Shown one piece after another: positions 20,988 through 30,023 of a DNA stretch of 30,540 bases. The position numbers were made by a program, and so were the translations under genes. A model generated the notes under the pieces. That model was not told the DNA's origin. It was given only the letters and a program-made list of their open reading frames with translations, and did no database searches. Origin of the DNA: Zychaea mexicana (lineage: Eukaryota > Mucoromycota > Mucoromycetes > Mucorales > Lichtheimiaceae). Numbering within the stretch: the stretch's first letter is position 1; each line of letters begins with the position of its first letter. The stretch covers positions 1-30,540 of the forward strand of contig NW_026516902.1 of NCBI RefSeq assembly GCF_025766255.1. The letters are read 5' to 3'.

Positions 20988-21031
20988 ATATCACCATGTT
21001 TGAAAACAGGGTGATATCTACCTATCACCAG
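20988..21031. repeat. ATATCACC palindrome, partial copy
   Basis: ATATCACCATG (20,988-20,998) pairs with CAGGGTGATAT (21,007-21,017), followed by CTATCACCAGG. It is the same motif grammar as the larger cluster at 27,366-27,506. The surrounding 20,880-21,500 holds no recognisable gene. Confidence 0.8.
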
Positions 21032-21502
21032 GTTATGCGCCAGAAAAAAGAATATGTAGCCTGTAGCAAATGCAGCAACCAAATGTAGTAGTCATTTACG
21101 CTGTTTTCCTTTATGTACAAGCGAAAAAGGGGCTCATGCACAATATCTGTGATGAACAACATCATTTTCATACATTTATTCTTTTTTGATGCATTCACTA
21201 TACCCCCTACTGAACTTTTCTTCTTATACAATAGTCATTAGTGTAGCAAAACAACAATACGTTGAACTGTATAAAATGCAAGCATGCACCCTTCCCCCGA
21301 CCAACAATTTAGCGTTCACAGGGTCATGTTCCTGCCCTGTAATAAAATATTCTGCGTTGCAATGAGGAGGGTAACGTATGATAAGAAAATAGGACCAAAG
21401 GGGAAGTGCATAATGTGCTTACAATGTAGTATTAAAAAAATAAGAGAAGCTCAGTACAATTATTGGAATCCCTGATATTGTTCTTAATCTACACTTTTTT
21501 TT

Positions 21503-24500
21503 CACAATAGAGGACAATGGCGAAGGGCGTTTATTTCCGTGATTTTGTCCTATATGTGCGTCGACAAGCTTCGGCTATCAAATGGTGCCTTATGGAATCC
21601 GAAACTATCACCAGCAGCGTATTCTTAATGAATCTACAGATGGATATTCACACAATGGTACTTCTTTCAGGCACGTTCTTCGAGGATTAGTTAGTAATAT
21701 TATGCGTTGCATATGTAGTGAATGCTATCGTAGCTTCTATCGAGGCTAGCTTCGGACAAGGACATCCATCCTCACCATCGCTGTTGCTTTCAGGCGACGA
21801 TATGGATATGAATACAGATGTAGTAGCTGATCCTTCCTCTCCTGGTATGATGAGCTGTTACAATGATACTAGATGTGAATAAGTTATTTATCATTGTTGG
21901 GCTTGTAGGCGCTGCAGCTAGTCGTCATGTTCCTTTTTCCGTCGAGGATAATGTTTTTGCTGCTGAAAACAATGAGGCTGACAATGGCGAGTTGTCCGCC
22001 GACGATCTTGATGTAAATGCTGAAGATATTGAGTTTGGTTATGATGGAGGCAACTTTGACAGAACTGCCAATATTGAACCAGGTTGGTTTGTAAAAAAAA
22101 ATTTAATAAAGCAAATAACAGACTTTAGCCATACTATATATCTCATTATTTGAAAAATAGACACTCATCTTCATCCTCCTCCTCCTACCGTTACCGAGGT
22201 TCACACCTAACCGCACCCCTTTGCCCTCGTCGTTCTCTTCCTCGTGCTATTCCAGCTACACTTTGTCTCCGAGCATCTCTCCTCCACCATCATTGACTTT
22301 TATGTCTTACTTCTAAGTGATCTGCAGCCAAACTTCTCGATCCCTACCTCGCTTGCTACACTTCGTCGCATTACTGGCTTCTCTGCATTGACTGACCACT
22401 TGCGCAAATATGTGTGTTGTCCTCGCTGTCACAGCTTGTATCGTTCGACTGATCCACAGTGCCCAAGAACATGCACGAATGACGACATCTGATACAACAG
22501 CTTATGCGGCAATGAATTGTTTAAAGCCACAGGCAATCCTTAGACTCCCATCAAGGAGTTTGCATATCAGCCCTTGTCTGCAAGTGTTGATAGACTTTTT
22601 CGGCGGCCAGGGTTTGAAGCAAAGTGCGAGGAATGGCGAAATAGAAGACGCTTTGCCGACACCTTCTTTAACATATACGATGGTGATATGTGGCGAGAGT
22701 TCTGTGGTCGTGACGGCAGCCCGTTCGTCGAGCAGCGCCGTTCACTGCTGTTGACACTCAACATTGACTGGTTTGGGCCATTTCTAAACTCGACTTATTC
22801 ATGCTATGCCATTTACTTGACCATCAATAATCTTCCACGATCCGAACGCTACAAGACAGAGAATGTCATTCTTGTTGGTGTAATGCCTGGCCCACGAGAA
22901 GCGAGCACAACCGACATAAACAATTACCTTCGACCCCTGGTTGATGAATTGTTGGAATGGTACGGTGGAAAATCGATCAGTACGCGCGAGCATCCACAAG
23001 GAGCTTGTGTCCGTTTAGCCTTGTTCATTAATGCTTGCGATATCCCTGCTGCACGGAAAACCAGAGGTTTTACGTCGCACGCGAGCCTTTATGCCTGCCA
23101 CAAATGCGTTCGCCAATTCAATGTTTTCCCTGGCACAACCAACATTGACTACTCTGGGTTTGATGTCGAAAATTGGGACTTGCGGACGTTCGAGGGCAAT
23201 CGAGCATGTGCTGAGCAGTGGTGGGGTGCAGAGATGATGAGTGCTCGACGAGATCTGGAACGCGCAAATGGGACGAGATGGTCAGAGTTGCATCGTCTTG
23301 GCTACTTTGATCCTGTCCGTTGCACCATCATCGACCCGATGCATAACTTGTTTCTCGGCATGGCAAAGCGCATGGCAAAGGTCTGGATGAACAGAGACCT
23401 CATTGACCGAACCGACCTCCAATAAATGCAGGTGCTGGCGAATGGCATTGTTCTTCCTCCTGACTATGTTACCTTGAACCAAAAAATCGAAAGTGGCTTC
23501 TCGTTCATGACTGCTGACGATTGGAAATCATGGTGCATTGTATACTCGCGTTTTGTGCTCGACGGCCACCTTCCCAGAAGATATCTCGAAAACTGGTTGA
23601 TGTTTGTTGATGCGTGTCGCTTGCTGGTCAAGCCATCGATTACTGTGGATGAAATTGCAGAAGCAAACAACCTGCTCCAGCAATTTTGCACTGGTGTTGA
23701 ACAGTTGTATGGCCCAGAAGAAATCACACCGAACATGCACCTGCATATGCATTTGAACGCGACGATCGAGGATTTTGGGCCGTTGTACGCATACTGGCTC
23801 TTCTCGTTTGAACGGTACAACGGTTATCTGAAAGAGATCGACACTAATCAGAAAGACTCGTTTGAAATCACGTTTATGAAGAAGTTCTTACAGAAGACTG
23901 GTGCTCGCGATTTTGTCCGTTCGTTTGAAGCCCACTTCCAGCACCACCAACACCATTTCTCTTTTTTGAATCGGTTCCTTGACCTTGTACAGCCATCCCA
24001 CGCGCAGCTGATGTTGTCCAGCGTCAATTCGATGTTCATGCGTTTTTGGCGTTGTCGACGGATGTTGGTACCATCCACTACTACCCCTTGCATTATGGAC
24101 GGATAGCGTTTATGCCTGAGCAACTGTACAGTTTCTTGTTGGCATTTTACCGTGCTGTATATGACGATCAACTCGTTCACTATACCCAAGCTGGTGATGG
24201 CAAGTTTTCATCAGTAACCAGTACTGGAAAATGAAGATGATAACGATGATGAGGCGGATTTACTGCAGTGCTGAAGCGAGATCGCGACGTGGTGCCCACG
24301 CTCAAGTTCTGTTCCACGTAGACGATCGCGGAGAAGCAATGGCCTGGCCATGCGAGATCCAATTTTTCTTTCGGCATGTGCAGTTGATTCGTGGGCAGCA
24401 GAGAGAGCATGTTTTTGCATATGTTCGATGGTACAGCATCCACAGAGACAATGACGGCCGACGATTCGTGGATCCCTACGTTGAAACTTGGTGTAGTCGT

Positions 24501-24638
24501 TTTCGAGGCGAAGCGATGGATTGTATTGTACCGGTCCATCGCTTATATGGACAAGTTGCTGTTGTGAAACTGGGTGCACAAACTAGTGCAAATGCTAGAA
24601 CAGTAGTCCTTCCCTTGGCGAAAAAGATGCTAGCATAA
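21503..24638 (+). pseudogene. tnp2 (CACTA/Plavaka-like) transposase, decayed
   Basis: N-terminal zinc-finger-like FCPICASTSFG lies near 21,543, directly after TGA 21,540-21,542. An acidic region is split by introns 21,845-21,908 (GTATGA...TTGTAG) and 22,083-22,160 (GTTGGT...AATAG). A second Cys cluster follows (YVCCPRCHSLY...CPRTC), interrupted by TGA 22,490-22,492 and TAG 22,541-22,543. The Transposase_21 core is well preserved from 22,574: LTLNIDWFGPF, YLTINNLPRSERYK, ENVILVGVMPGP, CDIPAARKTRGF and FDPVRCTIIDPMHNLFLG. TAA 23,423-23,425 comes next, then SGFSFMTADDWKSW, ITPNMHLHMHL and FERYNGYLKEI. A frameshift near 24,035 and another near 24,235 precede the C-terminal AYVRWYSIHRDN region ending at 24,638. 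Cut-and-paste DNA transposase by family. I found no CACTA-type termini. Confidence 0.85.
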
Positions 24639-25203
24639 TCAAAGCGTTGACTTTTCTTATCCGTCCCTTCTAAGTTTCCACTATTATTGATGAGTTAAAG
24701 TGTTGTATATCGCAAAGGGAAATTCGGTAACTAAGTTGCAAAAAAAAAGATGAATTTAATTCGAGATCCAATGCGGTGCGAACGAAAGAAGAGCAAAGCT
24801 ACCAGCAGCTGTATACACACCACGTACCAATTCGTATTATCCAGTAGCTTATGGGAATGGTTGTTAAGACTTTTTATCGAACTTGAATTGAAACTAATCG
24901 TACAGCAAGATGTTATGGTTACCAGATTAGACGAAAGCTTTTCCACTGTTGCTGTTTGTAATGCTTTAACGAGCACATTGAGTGACTCTGTTGTCTGTGC
25001 TGCATTAAGAGATGACAAAGAAGTGACGTGTCTAAGAGCAGTGGCCAAAAAAGAAAAAAGATACATTTACCATGAGTGATATTTTTTATAGACTCCCCCC
25101 ACTCCGAAAACAACAGCTGCATATGCAATAGTAACTTTTCTTTTGCCCACCCCTTACCCACACGACACGAAGCCGTGCAACCATTTTTTTTTATTTTTTA
25201 TTC
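24639..25203. other. Intergenic stretch, nothing recognised
   Basis: Open frames exist on both strands (for example 24,750-25,079) but none carries a motif, splice pattern or family resemblance I can name. A pyrimidine-rich segment and poly-T run lie near 25,185. Confidence 0.4.
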
Positions 25204-26260
25204 CTAAAAATCAACTGCCCAACCCTCCAATTGCGCTCTTGCATCGTCAGACAAAGGTGCACCACCAACACCATCCACCCGCATCAATCTATTGACGTCT
25301 GCGTCCGGTCTCAGTCCGTCGAGTGTGCATAAGAACTCATTTGCCTACAAACGATTTGTCAAACACAACTTCGACGCATTTACCAAACAAGCACACAACA
25401 ATTACCCTCTCACTCCTCTACAAGGGCTTAAGTACAAACAAACGCTTGTCACCATCACCTTCGACGTCCGTCTCTTCTTCCGACATGTACTCCAATTGGA
25501 GCAATGCCTCCCCTCCCCGATATATTGCATCCACCTGTGCCTGATGCTGTCGGTAAACTTGAAGTCGGTGCTTGTACTTCTACTTTCTGTGTCAGAACTG
25601 AATATGCTAAAAAGAATGGATGGTTGTTTCTTTTTCTTACACTGTGGCGACGACTATTTCGGCGAGTTGACACTTTTCTTTGTGCTGCACGCACAGCCGA
25701 CCGACGACCCTCACGACGCATATTAGCAAAAAAGTCGTAAATCTTTGTAGACAGTTCAGCGTGTGATAACTGGTACCGTCCACCACCATCGATGTACGAC
25801 ATGATGCGGGTACGAGCAGCGCGATTGCGTGCTGAACGATAATCGGCATCTAACTGGAAGCCGCCGTCTCCCAGAGAACGATGGAAATGGCGGATTGCGC
25901 ACTATAATTTGATGATACTATTAATCGGCTATTTACCTAGATATATCCATTAGTTTTCTTACAGAAACATGCCACAAACGATGCACTGGAGGTTGTTGCA
26001 TTGGAACCTCGGCTCGAGCTGGATGTTCAGCAGGAGAGTGCACAGGTTGCTGCTGTATGGCCAGGTTCTGTCTGGCAACGACGTTCCCCATCGCTTCAAA
26101 TTGGTTCTCCAGCACCAAGTTTCGCGCCTCCAATGCCCTGAGGCGATCCTCCATATTCAAAACGACGTTCCTAGCGTTCTCTTACTCAACTGCCGCCCTA
26201 CGCTCGGCGCTCCGTTGCTCTCTGGCGGCATTCCGTTCTCCTACAGTAGGTATCTACACA
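25204..26260 (-). pseudogene. Coiled-coil / Arg-rich fungal family protein, decayed
   Basis: On the minus strand: an Arg/Glu/Ala helix (ERNAAREQRSAERRAAVE) to an in-frame TAA, then MEDRLRALEARNLVLENQF, a clear heptad-type coiled coil (26,154 leftward). A Gln/Pro linker follows to about 25,938, where GTAAAT...ATTATAG may be an intron. The next segment is GGFQLDADYRSARNRAARTR and YIDGGGRYQLSHAEL, with a strongly basic block RRNSRRHSVRKRNNHPFF; further on come DKRLFVLKPL, TAG and RSER. The end is ADVNRLMRVDGVGGAPLS...LEGWAVDF and TAG near 25,204. I recall similar proteins from Mucoromycota but know no function. The basic helix plus coiled coil could bind nucleic acid (inference). Phase at the intron does not resolve cleanly, and stops are present. 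Confidence 0.5.
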
Positions 26261-26329
26261 GAGTCTTAATATACAACACTCAATGGATGTACACTAACTG
26301 CTACCTATTCACTTTTTTTTGGTAGTTAA

Positions 26330-27828
26330 ACGTGAGGGAAGGTAAAGCAAAAAGAAGGCAGATTGTATTGAGGGGTTTTTAAGGGGAACACTGTATCATA
26401 GGATAGATCGATCGATGGTCTCCTTCCTATGCATAGTGAGGATGGAAAAGAAGCTAGTCTGCATGTACGGCTTTCTTTTCTTTTTTCGTGTTTTCCACAT
26501 ATCCATTTTTTATCTCTTTCTTTCACTTTTTCCACTTTTCATACTTCTCCTGTCCTTTTCCAATTGCCAAGTACCCATTCACCAGGTATGTTATATCATC
26601 ATGTACTATACGCTGTGTGCTATATGATTGTTGATATGTGTAAGCTCTTGCTATATGCTTATAGCTCTTGTTGATTATGTTCTTTAGGTTATAGCTTTCA
26701 TTTTCGCTATCAGGATCGGGTGGTTATAATGTAAGGTTTCTCTCCGTTTCTTTTTTATATGGTCTCTACAAATACGTACAAGCATTGACTACTAACACTC
26801 TATCATGCTATAAGATATATCATCCACTCGACTGGTTGCTAGTAAATCTCAACGTGTCTCAAGTAGTAATACCTATGGTAAGTCTCAAACGGCTTTTATT
26901 CCCTTTTCCTTACTACCTCTGTTCTCCAAACTAATAACTGCTCAATCTCTTTATGCGGTCTTCCAATTGACGACACTGCTCCATTCCGCACTTTACCATC
27001 TGGACATTTCGCTTTTGCTTTCTACCATTCTACTATATTTCGCTCTCCTCTCTATCACCACCGTTCATTATAGTATAAATCGACTACATTAGTACTAGTT
27101 TCCTTCTATCAATACTTGCTCCTGTTTTCTTTTGATGCTTGTAAAATTCTAGCCAATGACTATAATAAAATAAAATCATTTCATTCAACTACAACGTAAA
27201 TAATTTTACAATATCCATAACCTATTGGACAGATCATACCGCTATCATTTTAATTCTATCTACACCTCCCTATACGCTAAATCATGCACATACAGACCTC
27301 TGTAAAGAAATTGAGCAACACCCCTTTTTATGGAGCAACCCCTATTTCCGCGTGCATGCAGCAAAATATCACCATGCTCAAAACATGGTGATATGTTACA
27401 TTTCACCAGGTTTCTGTAAAAATTTCACCATGTTAAAAAACCTGGTGAAATATACCTATCACCCTAATATCACCTGGATATCACCCTGTTTTTTACCTGG
27501 TGATATTCCCCTACCCACCCAGTGAGAATGGAGAACAATTTGACAGCAGACACTTGAAACAAAAACAAAGCCGGAGGGAAAAGACAACAACAAATTACTG
27601 GTGGGACAAAGCACGGATCCTTTTACAAACACACTGACGATTCTACTGCAAAGATCTCAACACAAGATGCAGTAATGGAATGGCCATTTGAAGCAGGGGA
27701 CGATCCAAGGGTTAAAGAGAAGAAAAGGGGGACAAACAGTTCAAAGCTATACACTATGAAGGAGCTTTGCTTAACCGCCGGTCTCTTAAGATCTCGCTCT
27801 TAGGCATCGTGCATTTTGATATAGGACT
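26330..27828. other. Noncoding stretch apart from a palindrome cluster
   Basis: Pyrimidine-rich and A+T-rich with no credible gene on either strand. It contains the ATATCACC palindrome cluster (listed separately). No terminal inverted repeats or RNA gene were recognised. Confidence 0.5.
27366..27506. repeat. Cluster of ATATCACC / GGTGATAT palindromes
   Basis: ATATCACCATG (27,366-27,376) pairs with CATGGTGATAT (27,384-27,394), an 11-bp perfect stem with a 7-nt loop. TTTCACCAGGTTT (27,401-27,413) pairs with AAACCTGGTGAAA (27,438-27,450), with TTTCACCATG in its loop. CTATCACCC, ATATCACCTGG, ATATCACCC and CCTGGTGATAT (27,496-27,506) follow. The first and last motifs are themselves inverted, so the whole block could be a ~141-bp MITE-like hairpin or an operator-like array. 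Confidence 0.85.
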
Positions 27829-28035
27829 GTTACGGTGAATTTGGGGTATTCCAGGTAGTTGCGTAACGGTTTATGTGTATGTTTAATAGTGAGCACCAGT
27901 AATAATATCGTTTATTACAGACGGGTTGTGAAGTGATATGAGTGTAGAGTAAGGTGAAAATGTGTATGGGTTATGTCCAAGGTTGTAAATAGTAGGGAGC
28001 TGTTGTCTTGATTAAGCTCAGTGAGTAGAAATGAG

Positions 28036-28140
28036 GATCAGGGATGTTACGTCTGTCCAAAATGAATGAGGAATAAGGATCAGGAATGATACGCCTGTCC
28101 ACGTAAATGAGAAATAAGAGCAGGAATGTTACGTCTGGTC
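28036..28140. repeat. ~40-bp tandem repeat at the LTR left end
   Basis: About 2.6 units of GATCAGGAATGTTACGTCTG followed by TCC-N-AAATGAGAAATAAG. Each unit contains the TGTTACGTCTG motif (one mutated to TGATACGCCTG) that also forms a possible LTR terminus. Confidence 0.8.
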
Positions 28141-28677
28141 TTAATAGAAGAGTTTATTTAGCTTCAGTTATGAGCAATAAACAATATGTAAGATAAAACA
28201 AGCCGTGTTTAGGTCTTGATTGATTGAAAACAATACTTGAAAAGTTAAGTCAAAAGTGGGAGGTAGAAATTCAATGTCTTTATTCAAATAAAAATGATGG
28301 GGTATTTATATCTTTCTGGTTATTTAATAATGTCTAAGATAATTCATGCTGCGGTTGCTGCGCAACGCCAATGCTGCGGTAGCTTGCTGTTACTACAGAT
28401 GCTGCGGTAGCTTGCTGTTACTACAGATGCTGCGGTAGTTGTTGTTACTGCGGATGCTGCGGTAATGCTCTTATTCAACAAGCTGTTCATCGAATCTTTA
28501 CAAGGTAAAGAGGTTCGTTCTATTTATAGTTGTTCCTTTTGATAATTTGGGGGTGCAAGAGAGTTGTAGAGTTGCTGCGGTTGCTGCGGTAGTTATGTAT
28601 TGTATTCTGTTTGCCGCTTGGTGTGTGGTTCTTTTGTATGTTTGGTTTATTTGGTATGGGTGGTTCTCGGGGTAACA
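28127..28677 (-). mobile_element. LTR of the Ty3/gypsy element (3' LTR)
   Basis: Read on the minus strand it starts TGTTACCCCGAG at 28,677, immediately after a polypurine tract, as a 3' LTR should. The other end may be GTAACA at 28,132-28,127. TGTTAC also occurs at 28,045 and 27,829, so the LTR could be up to ~850 bp. On the minus strand there are TATA-like boxes (CTATAAATAG near 28,528; GATATAAATACC near 28,312) and AATAAA near 28,285, which fits promoter and polyadenylation roles. The target duplication cannot be tested because the 5' LTR is outside the window. Confidence 0.7.
28345..28467. repeat. GCTGCGGTA minisatellite inside the LTR
   Basis: Units of about 28 bp starting ATGCTGCGGTAG at 28,371, 28,399, 28,427 and 28,454, with a degenerate unit at 28,347. 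GTTGCTGCGGT recurs at 28,572-28,590. Confidence 0.9.
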
Positions 28678-28694
28678 CACCTCCTCGGGCCCAG
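28678..28694 (-). other. Polypurine tract of the LTR retrotransposon
   Basis: The minus strand reads CTGGGCCCGAGGAGGTG directly before the LTR start TGTTACCCCGAG. In Ty3/gypsy elements this purine stretch primes plus-strand DNA synthesis. Confidence 0.65.
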
Positions 28695-28732
28695 AAAAAG
28701 ATGGTCCCACATCGTTTAAATTGTTGTATAAT

Positions 28733-29043
28733 GGATCGTAAGGTCGCTCTGTATGTGCGTCGGCGCTCCATCCGTTCGTATTTTTGTTGTAATTCTTTGT
28801 GATGTTCCTTGGATCGTAAAGTCACGCTGTGTATGTGTTGGTGCTCCATCCTTTTGGTTTGTTGTGTTGATTGTGTGGATCGTAAAGTCGCTCTGTGTGT
28901 TTCGGTGCTCCATCCATTCGATTGCATTGATAATTTGTGTATGGATCGTAGAGTCGCTTTGTGTATGTGTTGGCGCTCCCTTGTATTGTTGTGGATTTGG
29001 TTACGGATCGTAGAGTCACTCTGTGTGTTTCGGCGCTCCATCC
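28733..29043 (-). repeat. Five ~40-bp repeats with dissimilar spacers
   Basis: Units start at 28,733, 28,811, 28,877, 28,943 and 29,005. Each begins GGATCGTARAGTCRCTCTGT and ends GGYGCTCCATCC (unit 4 lacks the last bases), 38-41 bp long. The stretches between them (37, 25, 27 and 24 bp) do not resemble one another. They lie between the polypurine tract and the post-pol ORF of the retrotransposon. Read on the minus strand they encode a recurring peptide ending TLRS. No CRISPR-associated genes are nearby and this is a eukaryotic element, so I call it an interspersed-repeat array of unknown role. Confidence 0.85.
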
Positions 29044-29302
29044 TTTTACTTGAATTGTCTCTTGGTGTCATTGTAATGGTTGTTGTGTGTTTGTATTATG
29101 TGTATGACTAGTTTTCCCTTTTAACTGTACCCAATTTGAATATTTATTTGTGTATAAGATGTATATGTGTGTATGAGTGTGGTACAGTTGATAGATAGAT
29201 ATATGATATGTAATAAGAATGTTTTGTGGGAGTTTTTTGTGTTATATGATTTTTTTTTCTACATTTTTGTGGGTTACAGCAAGGTTTTTGTTTGGTAGTC
29301 GT

Positions 29303-29893
29303 CTATTCGTGCCCTTCTTGGTAGTTGCCAAACATTAGGCGGCAACAATCTTGGCAGTATGTATTTATGGGTATCCAAGTGAATGTATTCTGCAGGATAA
29401 TGTTCAGGACGATAGATCTCACTTGATCCTCTGTGAAATATGCTTGAGGCCGAACGCGGAACCTCGCTACAAGCCTATTTGTGTGGCCTGCTAATTGCAT
29501 CAGCTGTTCGTTGGCGTATTCCCTCATAGCCAATAGTGTGGTGGCTTCCGAGAACTTGCTGATAAGCTCGATGTGCGTATTCGAATCCTCTTGGACGAGG
29601 CTTGCGATCCTTTCGTAAGTGGTTTCGACGTTTCCCTTCGTAATTGCTGGTATTGGTGTTGGTAATGTAGACGTAGCCGATCGCTCGTCAATGTCCATGG
29701 GGTCAGTTCCATGGCTACTTGTGCTCGGGTTTGGGCCCCATCCACCTTCATTTATGTTTGGAATATACGTGGGCGGTGATCCCCATCCGTCCAGGTTGTG
29801 AAGGTCCGTTGTGGTTTCGTGTGCCCATGGGGCAGCAATGTTGATTCCCGTGTTGCTCTGGATAATGTTGTTGTTGTTGTTGTTGTTGTTCAT
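29303..29893 (-). CDS. Extra ORF downstream of pol in the gypsy element
   Basis: A 196-residue frame from ATG 29,893. It starts with a poly-Asn run, then a Gly/Trp/Pro-rich part (GWGSPPTYIPNINEGGWGPN), then a helical C-terminal half (ETTYERIASLVQEDSNTHIE..., FSEATTLLAMREYANEQL) ending in a Cys pair (YCQDCCRLMFGNYQEGHE). It lies after integrase and before the polypurine tract, where some Ty3/gypsy elements carry an additional gene. I see no signal peptide or convincing membrane span, so an envelope protein is unlikely. It could be a displaced Gag-like or regulatory protein; family unknown. No stop or frameshift is visible. Confidence 0.6.
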   Translation of the reverse strand: MNNNNNNNNIIQSNTGINIAAPWAHETTTDLHNLDGWGSPPTYIPNINEGGWGPNPSTSSHGTDPMDIDERSATSTLPTPIPAITKGNVETTYERIASLVQEDSNTHIELISKFSEATTLLAMREYANEQLMQLAGHTNRLVARFRVRPQAYFTEDQVRSIVLNIILQNTFTWIPINTYCQDCCRLMFGNYQEGHE

Positions 29894-30023
29894 ATTTGCA
29901 TTATGATAGTGGTTATTTTCTCTCCTTTTCCTTTTCTTTGTCTTCTCTTTTATATGTTTTTTTTCTTTTACAGTCTTTTCTCTATTTTATAATATGTTCT
30001 TTTTGAAGTGTATAAATTCTTTT

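Noticed and set aside
20391..24900. CACTA termini for the tnp2 transposase
   Set aside because: No CACTA...TAGTG pair with a 2-3 bp duplication was seen on either side; the element ends remain unknown.
24750..25079. 109-codon plus-strand frame right of the tnp2 gene
   Set aside because: No motif or family resemblance, and the opposite strand is equally open.
28733..29043. True CRISPR array
   Set aside because: Repeats differ between units, spacer lengths vary from 24 to 37, the array sits inside a eukaryotic LTR retrotransposon and no cas genes are present. Kept as an unexplained interspersed repeat.
28520..29071. 183-codon minus-strand protein
   Set aside because: The frame is kept open mainly by the repeated units and continues into the polypurine tract and LTR, so it is probably not a dedicated gene. 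Noted in the repeat-array finding.
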